Notes: generated from the sequence alone by a model not told the origin. A stretch of DNA of 64,000 bases from a bacterium (GCA_017629215.1 JAGBXP010000036.1:1-64000), one strand, 5' to 3'. Positions 7,771 through 16,353 are shown, counted from the stretch's first letter. Made by a program: numbers and translations.

Positions 7771-8109
7771 TGAAATTTTTTGAATACAAAAAAGAAAATC
7801 TTGAAAGGTATGCCAAAGTCTTTGGGATTACAATAATGAAACAGAGCTCAGATTATATGACGGCTGAACGCACCCAAGAATTCTTGGGTGGGCTAGTTAA
7901 AACATCAAAACTCCGTAATATTACTTCAGACTGCTCAAAAAAAAGAAGTAAAAATCTTGGGGCTGCCTGTAATCAAACGAGATGAAGAAAATAATTTCAT
8001 GACATATTATTTATTTGGCAAAAAAATTTTTAATATGTCTAAAACTCCTATAAAAGAATGTGTTAACAAAATTTTAAATATAAATATACTTGAAGGGTAT
8101 TTAAATTAA
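7770..8109 (+). pseudogene. Frameshifted capsule gene with an A8 tract
   Basis: The ATG at 7770 overlaps the kpsF stop. Reading is open to a stop at 7983-7985, giving a 71-aa product. With one A fewer in the run of eight A at 7937-7944, the frame would continue through KEVKILGLPVIKRDEEN and YYLFGKKIFNM to TAA at 8107-8109, about 112 aa, ending 3 nt before the next gene. Both halves carry the short FGITI/FLG/LFGKK-type modules seen in neighbouring transferases. So this is one gene split by a single-base slip: a phase-variable OFF state, a decayed gene or a base-calling error. A perfect 20-bp palindrome sits at 7871-7890. Function unknown. Confidence 0.75.
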
Positions 8110-8112
8110 AAA

Positions 8113-9249
8113 ATGTTATATAAAGTTAAAGAAACAAAAAATTATCGAAAAACAAATATTTTATTTGGTCTTATTAGTATAAAAACTAAGTATACAGACT
8201 TATCTTCTATTGTTAGGGTTTTGGGGCTTGAAATTCTTACGTTCAAAATTCTTAATGGTAAATTACAAATACAATTCAATATAAAAATACCATTGCCATT
8301 TATAGATAAAGATAAAACTAATGCCAAACTTTTAGTTAAATGGGCAAAGAAGAATTATTCAAAAGATTTTGACAGTATATTTACTTTTTATGGCTCACCG
8401 AGCGGTGAAACTTATATTATATTGAATATATTAAACTCTTTGCTTGCAAAAAATGGCTCTCAAAAACCTCTTTTGGTTGTAGATAAGCCTTTTAAATATG
8501 AACTTTGTAAAATGTTTCAGCCTAATATTCCAGTAGTGTTATGCAAAGATTTACCATTTTTGTATTTCAAAAACACAACAATTCATAAACTAAAAGACTG
8601 TACAGTTTATTCATTCTTTCCAACTGCACATTATTTAAAACAAGATGTTTTGATAAATGCAGAAGGAGAACATTATTATTCTTATATAACAAAAGCTCTA
8701 GATTTGAGCAGAGAGCAAGATTTTATTACAATAGAAAGCTCTAATAGCGTGAAAGAAAAAGTTGCGAAGTTTATTAGCGATAATAAATTGGACAAATTTG
8801 TAATAATATCACCTGAAGCGAATACTTGCTCTGAAGATTGTGTTAATTGGGAGAAGATTTGTAACGGCTTGAAAGACGAAGGATTTGATGTTGTATTAAA
8901 CGTGCAGAATATGAAGAATTATATTCCTAATACAATACCTGTATTTTTACCATACGAAGAAATGCTCGAGCTAACAAAATTTGCATCAGCTTTCTTGGGG
9001 TTACGAAGCGGACTTGTGGAAATATTATCACAAAATACAAGATATACGCCGTTTTATGTTTTATATAGCGCATTCCCTGAACGAGGATTGCTAAAAGCTA
9101 TGGACTCAGAAAAAGCACTAAGTGGCTTTAGCCTAAAGAAACTACCAAATGTGAATGCAGAGAATGTGTTTGAGTGCGAAGTTGATAAAATAGAGGAAAA
9201 AGATATTTTAGATGAGATTTTTAATAAACTGTTTTCAAAAGTAAGATAA
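8113..9249 (+). CDS. Capsule protein with GT9-like C-terminal domain
   Basis: This 378-aa protein belongs to the same local family as the C-terminal part of 2847-4907 and the protein at 10577-11551. It has a short N-terminal module region (residues 1-70), then a first Rossmann-like half with FTFYGSPSGETYI near 95. The second half carries VIISPEANTCSEDCVNWEKI near 230 and LGLRSGLVEIL near 300, and ends in ALSGFSLKKLPNVN, matching LSGFSIKKHPDA in the first gene. By shape and motif placement I infer a GT-B (GT9-like) transferase; the usual acceptor and donor residues cannot be assigned. It starts 3 nt after the frameshifted gene, with no clear SD. Confidence 0.7.
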   Translation: MLYKVKETKNYRKTNILFGLISIKTKYTDLSSIVRVLGLEILTFKILNGKLQIQFNIKIPLPFIDKDKTNAKLLVKWAKKNYSKDFDSIFTFYGSPSGETYIILNILNSLLAKNGSQKPLLVVDKPFKYELCKMFQPNIPVVLCKDLPFLYFKNTTIHKLKDCTVYSFFPTAHYLKQDVLINAEGEHYYSYITKALDLSREQDFITIESSNSVKEKVAKFISDNKLDKFVIISPEANTCSEDCVNWEKICNGLKDEGFDVVLNVQNMKNYIPNTIPVFLPYEEMLELTKFASAFLGLRSGLVEILSQNTRYTPFYVLYSAFPERGLLKAMDSEKALSGFSLKKLPNVNAENVFECEVDKIEEKDILDEIFNKLFSKVR

Positions 9250-9278
9250 AATATTATAGAAGAGAAAAGAGGTGGAAT

Positions 9279-10577
9279 ATGAAAAAGTTTTTACAAAAAG
9301 TGTTTTCGATAAAGAATGACGAACGTTGCTATAAAATCATTACTTTTTGTGGTATAAAAATAAAATTTACGAATTTAAAGAAACTAGTTAAGCAAAGATT
9401 ATCAAATCAGGTGTTTGAATTACAAAGAATATGTGATTTATTTCAACGCAGAGAAAGAGTGGATAATAATTTATTTACCAATTTGTATTTAAAACTTAAT
9501 TATCTTGAAAACAAAGATAAATCATTTAACCCAACTGAATTATTTGAAAAAAAAATACGCCCATATAATAATTGTTATTTAGATTCAAACAATTCTTATA
9601 TTAATTTATTATTTCCCAATTTAGAAGGAACATTTGACAATACCGCTAAAAGAGAAAACTTTGCAAATTTTTATTATTTATGTGGTATTGCAGGCCGAAA
9701 TAATCATACTGTTACTATTTCAGAAGCAATGAAAACAGGTAACAAGGTTTATATATTCGAGGATTGTTTTTTAAGAAGTATATTTTCACATGTTTATAAG
9801 GATGTTGAAGATAAGTATGTAAAATCTATTGGTTTCACAATTGATGATTTAACACATTATGTTGATGCTTCTTTGCCTTCAAGATTGGAACAAATGTTAA
9901 ATGATAAAGATTTAATAATCACTAATGAGCAGAAAGCAAGAGCAAGAAGATGTATTGATAAAATTGTATCAACTCATCTTTCAAAATATAACAATCAACC
10001 TATTTATACTCCTAATATTGGAAGAGAGGGGGTGCCGAAAATTTTGGTTATAGACCAATCGTATGGAGATTATAGTATTATTAAAGGGCGTGGCTCTGAA
10101 GAGATCTTTAATTTGATGCTTCAAAAAGCAATTGAAGAGAATCCAGATGCAGATATTATAGTGAAAACCCATCCTGATACAATGTCAGGTGTTCGAGGTG
10201 GGTATTATACTGGTTTAAAACAAGAAGATAATATTTACCCAATGACAGAGCCAATTAATCCAATTTCATTGATTCAATATTGCGATAAGGTTTATGTTTG
10301 TACAACTCAATTTGGTTTAGAAGCTTTAATGTGCAATAAAGAAGTTCACGTTTTTGGTGTTCCATTCTATCAAGGTTGGGGATTAACAATAGATGAGCAA
10401 ATTTGCGAAAGAAGAACAAATAAAAGAACTATTGAAGAATTGTTCTATATAGCTTACATTATGTATTCACATTATGTGAATCCAGAGACAGAATCTATAT
10501 GTGAAATTGAAGAAGCAATTGACTATTTGTTGAAGTTAAGAGAAGAATTTTTTACTGAAAGATGTAATGAGGTCTAA
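9279..10577 (+). CDS. KpsC-like capsule Kdo transferase, single module
   Basis: This 432-aa protein matches the Capsule_synth family (KpsC/KpsS/LipA). Seen in order: a YKIITFCGIKIKF module at residues 17-29, AGRNNHT and KVYIFEDCFLRS in the first half, then ILVIDQSYGDYSIIKGRG, the IIVKTHPDTMSG motif, and VFGVPFYQGWGLT followed by RRT near residues 350-395. Full-length KpsC of E. coli has two such modules in tandem; here there is one. In that family the enzyme builds the beta-Kdo linker on lyso-phosphatidylglycerol at the inner membrane, which agrees with kpsF two genes upstream. AGAGGTGG precedes the ATG by 5 nt. It ends overlapping the next start by one base. Confidence 0.85.
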   Translation: MKKFLQKVFSIKNDERCYKIITFCGIKIKFTNLKKLVKQRLSNQVFELQRICDLFQRRERVDNNLFTNLYLKLNYLENKDKSFNPTELFEKKIRPYNNCYLDSNNSYINLLFPNLEGTFDNTAKRENFANFYYLCGIAGRNNHTVTISEAMKTGNKVYIFEDCFLRSIFSHVYKDVEDKYVKSIGFTIDDLTHYVDASLPSRLEQMLNDKDLIITNEQKARARRCIDKIVSTHLSKYNNQPIYTPNIGREGVPKILVIDQSYGDYSIIKGRGSEEIFNLMLQKAIEENPDADIIVKTHPDTMSGVRGGYYTGLKQEDNIYPMTEPINPISLIQYCDKVYVCTTQFGLEALMCNKEVHVFGVPFYQGWGLTIDEQICERRTNKRTIEELFYIAYIMYSHYVNPETESICEIEEAIDYLLKLREEFFTERCNEV

Positions 10578-11551
10578 TGAATATTTTTAGAAAAATTAAA
10601 AATGGAGATAAAAGAATTGTATATTGTGGACATGTTGCGATAATGGAATATTGTCCTAAAAAATATTTAAAATTGTTTCCAGAAGATGAAGAAAAAATTT
10701 TGTTAGATGAAATTTTTAGAATTATTGGTAAGAGGCACGATTCCGTAATATATTTGAGAGCTGGACTTGGCGAAGCGTATATTTTTTATTTTATGCTACA
10801 AGATTACATTAAGAAAAATAAGTTTAAGAATCCTTGCATTATTTGCCATAGAAAATTCTATAACGAATTATCGCAAATGTTTGCTTCAGATATTCCTTTC
10901 TATCATGTTGATATTCCTCAAAATAAGCTAAATCAAACTTTAAGAAAAAGGAATATTAAATACAGAGGAATAGCATTTAATGTTAATCCATCTACCTTAC
11001 CTGAGATATTAGTGGTGTGGGAAAATTATCGTGCAAAAACAGAAAATAGACATTACATAGATGTTTTAAAAGAACTTAATTCTATACCAACATTAACACC
11101 AAAATTGCCAATTATTAGTGAAGAAACTAAACAAACTGCTTTAAACAAAGTTAAAGATTTAAATATTAATAATTTTGTATTTTTAATTCCTGAAGCTAAT
11201 TTTTTTCACTTGTTAAATGATGCAATTTGGAAAAATATTAAAAATAATTTAAAACAAAAAGGATATGATGTTTTGGTAAATACACCAGAATTAACGTTGT
11301 CAGAAGCATACTATTTAGCAACTTTAAGTAAAAGCATAATTGGTATTCGTGGTGGACTTTCTGAAGTGCTTTCCACTGTAAATGTTTCTAAACATATTAT
11401 TTACACTAGAAATAAAGCTCGTGTTTTGAATTCTTTGCAAATTTTTACATTAAAAGAATATCCATTGGTTAATAAAGAAACTGTTTTTGAGTATGAATGT
11501 TTTAATGAAGACCCAACAGAGGTAATTAATAATATATTAAGTAACTTTTAG
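10577..11551 (+). CDS. Capsule protein with GT9-like fold, third family member
   Basis: This 324-aa protein is the shortest of three related capsule proteins in the operon. The N-terminal half has YLRAGLGEAYIFYFML (residues about 55-72), parallel to SNSGELYLF and SPSGETYI in the other two. The C-terminal half has FLIPEANFFHLLN near 198 and IGIRGGLSEVL near 255. It lacks the long module-rich N terminus of its relatives. A role as glycosyltransferase is inferred from fold-level resemblance and position. Translation is probably coupled to the kpsC-like gene through the one-base overlap. Confidence 0.7.
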   Translation: MNIFRKIKNGDKRIVYCGHVAIMEYCPKKYLKLFPEDEEKILLDEIFRIIGKRHDSVIYLRAGLGEAYIFYFMLQDYIKKNKFKNPCIICHRKFYNELSQMFASDIPFYHVDIPQNKLNQTLRKRNIKYRGIAFNVNPSTLPEILVVWENYRAKTENRHYIDVLKELNSIPTLTPKLPIISEETKQTALNKVKDLNINNFVFLIPEANFFHLLNDAIWKNIKNNLKQKGYDVLVNTPELTLSEAYYLATLSKSIIGIRGGLSEVLSTVNVSKHIIYTRNKARVLNSLQIFTLKEYPLVNKETVFEYECFNEDPTEVINNILSNF

Positions 11552-11563
11552 AACGGAGAAAAG

Positions 11564-12676
11564 ATGAAAGACAATAGTAAATCCATTCAATACAATTCTA
11601 TTGAAATATTAAGAATTATATTTACATTTGCGATTATAGTTTTTCATATTTTGGGAATTATTGATCCGAAAGTTGAAGTTTATCAATATTGTAGACATGC
11701 AAGAGTAATTGTAGAATTTTTCTTCATTATATCTGGCTATTTTGTCTACAAAACTTTTTTAAAAGAAATTTCTTTAAAAATTTTCATAATCAAAAGATTT
11801 ATAAGGTTATGGCCAGTACTTTTTATTGGAGTATTATTGATAACACTGCAAGAACATATTGCTTTTTATAAAGCATTGCCATCAATGATAATGTTAACGT
11901 CTCTTGGTTTTAAAAATTGTCAACAAGTATTAGGTTATTGTTGGTATATCTATGTTTTATTTTGGGTAAGTATTTTTTATGGTTGTTTGATTAAAACTAT
12001 AAAAGATAAGATAAAGTTAAGTGTAATAATTCTATTGTTAATTTATATGGGTTTGATGATATTAACAAATGATCATTCAATGTTTGTACAAACGTTTAAA
12101 AATTTTTTTACAATTTTCAATGGTGGAGTATTAAGAGGAACTATCGGATTAGGAATTGGTATCTTAATCGCTTTACACTTTGATAAAATAAAAATAAATA
12201 TTAATAAAGTTTTTTTTACATTAGTTGAAATTTTTATATTTTCTTATTTAATTGCTCAAATATTTTTTGTTTCTGCAAAAAATGTCGTTAATACAACTTT
12301 AGTTTTTATAATATTATTCAGCATATTGTTTATATGTCTTATTAACAATTGGGGTTATTTTTCTAATATTTTAAACAAATTTAATGTGTTAAAAATTAGC
12401 AAATATTGCTATTCGTGGTACGTTGTTCAATGTATTTCAAAAAATATATTGTCAGTTGAGAAATTAAATAATATTGAATATTTCTTTTTATCATTATTCT
12501 GTACAATAGTATTTGGTATTTTAACTTACCATTTCATCGAAAAACCAGGAACGAAGTTTTTATCAAATATATTCTTCCCGCAGTCTGAAACCCTTGTGGA
12601 TGTAGAGAGAGAGAGAGAGAGAGTAATCTCCCTAGCTGATTGGTGGTTACGTAGGTTTGGCGCTTGTGCTATATAA
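11564..12676 (+). CDS. Acyltransferase-3 family membrane protein with (AG)10 tract
   Basis: This 370-aa integral membrane protein has about ten hydrophobic segments. The OafA/NolL-type start shows the family's first-helix Arg and His (IEILRIIFTFAIIVFHILG), then FFFIISGYFVYK and KRFIRLWPVLF. Members move O-acetyl or similar groups onto cell-surface sugars, so it probably decorates the capsule. The C terminus is odd: after the last membrane segment and EKPGTKFL, a run of ten AG (12604-12623) encodes ERERER, then an unrelated less AT-rich tail follows. Changing the repeat by one unit in either direction gives an earlier stop. GGAG precedes the ATG. Confidence 0.85.
   Translation: MKDNSKSIQYNSIEILRIIFTFAIIVFHILGIIDPKVEVYQYCRHARVIVEFFFIISGYFVYKTFLKEISLKIFIIKRFIRLWPVLFIGVLLITLQEHIAFYKALPSMIMLTSLGFKNCQQVLGYCWYIYVLFWVSIFYGCLIKTIKDKIKLSVIILLLIYMGLMILTNDHSMFVQTFKNFFTIFNGGVLRGTIGLGIGILIALHFDKIKININKVFFTLVEIFIFSYLIAQIFFVSAKNVVNTTLVFIILFSILFICLINNWGYFSNILNKFNVLKISKYCYSWYVVQCISKNILSVEKLNNIEYFFLSLFCTIVFGILTYHFIEKPGTKFLSNIFFPQSETLVDVERERERVISLADWWLRRFGACAI
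12604..12623 (+). repeat. (AG)10 dinucleotide tract in coding sequence
   Basis: Ten uninterrupted AG units near the 3' end of the acyltransferase gene. Dinucleotide tracts like this slip during replication, and here slippage changes only the C-terminal tail. Confidence 0.9.
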
Positions 12677-12695
12677 TTTATAAAGGAAAATACTT

Positions 12696-14477
12696 GTGTA
12701 TAAGCAAATAATAGAACAAATTAAACAAAATCGTTTTTATATTAATTACAGTCGTATGTGGCCCTATGTTAGACCAATTTGGTTTAGAGCTTTAATGTCA
12801 GTTTTAATCTGCATTCCTATAGGTTCGTTAGATGCAGTTATTGCGCTTGCGCTAAAACCTTATATGGATTTGGTTATGGTAGAAAAAAGCATATCTTCGC
12901 CGTGGTATATTCCATTAGGTATTGTTGCATTTACATCAATTCAGGGTGCTTTGAAATACCTTTCTGCCTATCTCTCAACTTGGGTTGGTATGAGAATTAC
13001 AAATGGATTAAAATTCGATTTATACAAAAAGCTTTTAACACTCCCTACATCATTCTTTGATACCAAAAACTCTGGGGATGTTGTTTTCCAATTCAACAAC
13101 ATGGCAGATAACGCATGCAACGGACTTCTGTCTAATTTAAGCGTTTTTGTGCAAAGAATTTTCTCTTCATTATCACTTGTGTGCGTTTTATTCTATAACT
13201 CTTGGCAACTTGCGTTAATAGCTGTGGCAGTATTAGGATGTGCTTTTGCGCCTGTTGCAAATATCCAAAAACGAATTAAATCGGTTATGGAACAAGCTAT
13301 GGCTTCTGATGCTAAAGTTATTACTGCCTACAACGAAACCTTCAATGGTAACAAAACCATCACTTCTTATAATCTACAAGATAATGAAATTGATAAGTTT
13401 GATTGGATTTTAAAAAGCGTATTCAAGTTGAGAATTAAAATGGTTCAAAAAACTCAGTGGCTCTCTCCAATGATGCACGTCATTGTATCTATAGGTATCG
13501 CAGCTGCTATTGGTTATGGTAGTCATTTAATTATGTCTGGACAAATTACAAGTGGTAATTTCGTATCATTTATAACTGCTTTAATTCTTCTTTATACTCC
13601 TGTTAAAAACATCGGTAACAACTTAAATGCAGTTCAAATGTCTTTCTTTGCTATTGAACAAATCTTTGGAAAACTTGACATGATACCTTCAATTAGGAAC
13701 AAAGAAAATGCAAAAACTTTAGCTCGTGAACATTCAAAAATTGAATTTAAAAATGTTCATTTTGAATATGTAAAAAATAAACCTGTACTTAAAAATATTA
13801 ATCTTAATGTCAACAAAGGTGAAACAATCGCTTTTGTTGGAAATTCCGGAGGTGGAAAAACTACTGTTGTTAATTTGCTTCCTCGTTTTTATGATGTTAA
13901 ATCTGGTAACATATTTATAGATGGTATTGATATTAGAGATTACACGCTTGAATCATTAAGAGAAAATATTGCAGTAGTTTTTCAGGATAATTTCTTGTTC
14001 TCAGGAACAATCAAAGAAAATATTTTACTTGGTAATCAAAATGCAACAGATAATGAACTTCAAAACGCAATCAAAATGGCTTACTTAGATGAATTTATAG
14101 CTACTTTGAAAGATGGAATTAACACTCAGATTGGCGAACGAGGAATTCTTCTTTCTGGAGGACAAAAACAACGTGTGGCAATTGCGAGAGCTTTCTTAAA
14201 AAATGCCCCAATACTTATCTTAGATGAAGCTACTTCTGCCCTAGATAACAAAGCTGAAGCTATTGTTCAAAAAGCGATTGATAATTTAATGCAAGATAAA
14301 ACCGTTTTTGTAATAGCGCATAGGCTTTCAACTATTCAAAATGCTAATAGAATTGCTGTTATAAACCAAGGTGATCTTGTTGAATTAGGTAGCCATGCTG
14401 AATTGATGAATATTGAAAATGGACAGTATAAAACGCTATATAATATGCAGTTCAAAAAACAAGAAGTTAAAGCATAA
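12696..14477 (+). CDS. MsbA-like lipid/glycolipid ABC exporter
   Basis: This 593-aa half-transporter has an N-terminal six-helix membrane domain (residues about 30-320) and a C-terminal nucleotide-binding domain (about 345-585). Walker A is GNSGGGKTT, the Q-loop is VVFQDN, the signature is LSGGQKQR, Walker B is ILILDEATSALD, and the switch is IAHRLST. The type IV exporter layout matches MsbA and other lipid flippases. As last gene of the capsule operon it probably moves lipid A or a lipid-linked glycan across the inner membrane. The start is GTG at 12696, about 8 nt after AAAGG. A strong terminator follows. Confidence 0.9.
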   Translation: MYKQIIEQIKQNRFYINYSRMWPYVRPIWFRALMSVLICIPIGSLDAVIALALKPYMDLVMVEKSISSPWYIPLGIVAFTSIQGALKYLSAYLSTWVGMRITNGLKFDLYKKLLTLPTSFFDTKNSGDVVFQFNNMADNACNGLLSNLSVFVQRIFSSLSLVCVLFYNSWQLALIAVAVLGCAFAPVANIQKRIKSVMEQAMASDAKVITAYNETFNGNKTITSYNLQDNEIDKFDWILKSVFKLRIKMVQKTQWLSPMMHVIVSIGIAAAIGYGSHLIMSGQITSGNFVSFITALILLYTPVKNIGNNLNAVQMSFFAIEQIFGKLDMIPSIRNKENAKTLAREHSKIEFKNVHFEYVKNKPVLKNINLNVNKGETIAFVGNSGGGKTTVVNLLPRFYDVKSGNIFIDGIDIRDYTLESLRENIAVVFQDNFLFSGTIKENILLGNQNATDNELQNAIKMAYLDEFIATLKDGINTQIGERGILLSGGQKQRVAIARAFLKNAPILILDEATSALDNKAEAIVQKAIDNLMQDKTVFVIAHRLSTIQNANRIAVINQGDLVELGSHAELMNIENGQYKTLYNMQFKKQEVKA

Positions 14478-14479
14478 TA

Positions 14480-14517
14480 ATAATGAGGTTGTTCAATAAA
14501 TTGAACGACCTCATTAT
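14480..14517. terminator. Strong bidirectional terminator at the end of the capsule operon
   Basis: A 17-bp stem (14480-14496 with 14501-14517, including a G-T pair) has a TAAA loop. The AT-rich flanks work for both this operon and the convergent permease gene. Confidence 0.85.
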
Positions 14518-14541
14518 AGATATTAAAAATTTACTCAGATA

Positions 14542-15855
14542 TTAGTTTAAATATCTAAAATAAACATATATAGAGCTAATTATTAAAGAAATTGCAACTA
14601 CTGGAACGCCATATTTCATAAATTGCATAAATCCTATTGGATAACCTTCTTTAGCCGAATTTTCTGAAACAATTACATTTGCAGCTGCACCAATAATTGT
14701 CATATTTCCACCAAGACAAGCTCCTAATGATAATGCCCACCAGAGTGGATAAGTATAATCAGCACCCATAGTTTTTTGGATTTCAACAAGCATTGGAGAC
14801 ATTGTTGCTGTATAAGGAATATTATCAATAATACCTGATATTATACCTGAACCCCAAAGTATCATCATTGAAGTTGCTTCCTGACTACCATTCGTAATTT
14901 TTAATAGCCATTCTGCCATAAGCTTTATCCCTCCAGAAGCTTCAAGACCACCGATTATTATAAATAAGCCGACAAAGAAAAAGATAGTATTCCATTCAAC
15001 TTTTTCTAAAATTTCAGTAGGTTTCTCAAACAATAACAATATACTTGCACCAATCATTGCAACTACATAAGTATCAATATGAGTTAAATCGTGTAACATA
15101 AATCCCAATATAACTAACCCTAAAACTATCATAGATCTAATCATGTGTTTTTTATCAGTAATAGTCTTTGAATTATCAATTTCAGCTACTTTTTTCATAT
15201 TTTCTTCAGTCGCAACTAAATCTTTTTTAAATACGACTGCTAAAAATGCTAATACAACTAATAAAATAATAGCTACAACAGGAGCTAAATGTACAATAAA
15301 GTCCATAAAAGAAAATCCTGCTGCACTACCAATAATAATATTTGGAGGATCTCCAATAAGAGTTGATGTACCACCAACATTTGACGCAATCACTTCTGTA
15401 ATCAATATTGGAACTGGATTAATTTCTAATTGTTTTGCTATTGCAAAAGTAATTGGCATCACTAAAATAACAGTAGTTACATTATCTAAAAATGCGCTTA
15501 CAACAGCTGTAAATAAACCTAGCGCAAAAAGAATTCTAATAGGTTTACCTTTTGTTAGCTTTAATAATTCATTTGCCATCCAGGTAAATACGCCACTTTT
15601 TGTTGCGATAAGAACAAGTATCATCATTGATACAAGTAAAAATATTACATTAAAATCAACAAAATTCGCAAAATAATGCGAGTTTAAACTATCACCAACC
15701 ATCTTATTCTGACTTACCAAACCTAAAAGTAAGGTTAATCCTGCACCAATAAGCGCAACAGTTACTTTTGGAATCTTTTCCAAAGCTATAAATATATATG
15801 CAATTAACAAAATCAATCCTGATACTAAAACTGCATTTGTACTTATAAAATTCAT
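14542..15855 (-). CDS. ArsB/NhaD-type ion transporter permease
   Basis: This 437-aa integral membrane protein has about eleven hydrophobic helices. The family signature GGTSTLIGDPPNIIIG (residues about 157-172) and a second half with IIDNIPYTATMSPML and GNMTIIGAAANVI identify the ion-transporter superfamily that includes ArsB, NhaD Na+/H+ antiporters and P proteins. There is no ars gene or ArsA nearby, so arsenite export is unlikely; Na+/H+ antiport or an anion carrier is more plausible. It is preceded in the same direction by a 40-aa membrane peptide and an OadG-like protein. An AGAAAGG-type SD lies just before the ATG. Confidence 0.85.
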   Translation of the reverse strand: MNFISTNAVLVSGLILLIAYIFIALEKIPKVTVALIGAGLTLLLGLVSQNKMVGDSLNSHYFANFVDFNVIFLLVSMMILVLIATKSGVFTWMANELLKLTKGKPIRILFALGLFTAVVSAFLDNVTTVILVMPITFAIAKQLEINPVPILITEVIASNVGGTSTLIGDPPNIIIGSAAGFSFMDFIVHLAPVVAIILLVVLAFLAVVFKKDLVATEENMKKVAEIDNSKTITDKKHMIRSMIVLGLVILGFMLHDLTHIDTYVVAMIGASILLLFEKPTEILEKVEWNTIFFFVGLFIIIGGLEASGGIKLMAEWLLKITNGSQEATSMMILWGSGIISGIIDNIPYTATMSPMLVEIQKTMGADYTYPLWWALSLGACLGGNMTIIGAAANVIVSENSAKEGYPIGFMQFMKYGVPVVAISLIISSIYVYFRYLN

Positions 15856-15918
15856 TTTTCTACCTTTCTATTTATTTTAACTAGTATTAAGCTGAGAGTG
15901 AATAAAATATTTATTCTC

Positions 15919-16041
15919 CTAGCCTATAAAATATTTTAGTATGGCCATTACAGCAACCATTCCTAATGTTAAAAGAATTGCCCACAACGCACCTCTATCT
16001 TCGTGCTGTTTTGGTATTTGTTTTTCAGTATTATTTTCCAT
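15919..16041 (-). CDS. 40-aa single-span membrane peptide
   Basis: A short gene that is easily missed. AAGGAG lies 6 nt before the ATG at 16041. The product starts MENNTEKQIPKQHEDRGALW, continues into one hydrophobic helix (about residues 18-39, WAILLTLGMVAVMAILKYFI) and stops at TAG. The charged N terminus is probably cytoplasmic. It is spaced 11 nt after the OadG-like gene and 63 nt before the permease, all in one direction, so it is likely a small subunit of that membrane module. Confidence 0.75.
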   Translation of the reverse strand: MENNTEKQIPKQHEDRGALWAILLTLGMVAVMAILKYFIG

Positions 16042-16052
16042 AAAAAATCTCC

Positions 16053-16295
16053 TTATACCTTTGAAGCTTGATTAATTGCACAAGCAATAGCTAAAGCAAT
16101 TTCATCATCGTTTGATTCTACTTTTTTCTTAGCAGTTTTTACTTCAGGGACTTCTTCTGGAAAGAACTTCCCAAGAAATTTTAAAACTCTTTCATTAATA
16201 TTCATGGCGAAAATCATTATAACAAGGAAGAAAAACACTGTTCCCATCCCAATAGCCATAACAATAACGCCTTCTTTTAATAAGGTCATATCCAT
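16053..16295 (-). CDS. OadG-like small membrane protein
   Basis: This 80-aa protein has one membrane span near the N terminus (VIVMAIGMGTVFFFLVIMIF), followed by a cytoplasmic segment FLGKFFPEEVPE and a charged helix ending IALAIACAINQ. That layout and the I-A-A-I tail are typical of gamma subunits (OadG) of Na+-pumping decarboxylases. No decarboxylase alpha or beta subunit is in the window. It leads the OadG-like / 40-aa / permease set, which suggests a Na+-linked membrane complex or an assembly factor. GGAGAAATAA precedes the ATG. Confidence 0.8.
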   Translation of the reverse strand: MDMTLLKEGVIVMAIGMGTVFFFLVIMIFAMNINERVLKFLGKFFPEEVPEVKTAKKKVESNDDEIALAIACAINQASKV

Positions 16296-16353
16296 TATTA
16301 TTTCTCCTATAAAATTGTAATTAACTATAAAGCTTTATTCTTTTATCGCTAAA

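Noticed and set aside
15143-15676. 177-codon plus-strand open frame opposite the ArsB/NhaD permease
   Set aside because: It is an antisense shadow of a conserved membrane protein with no start signals of its own.
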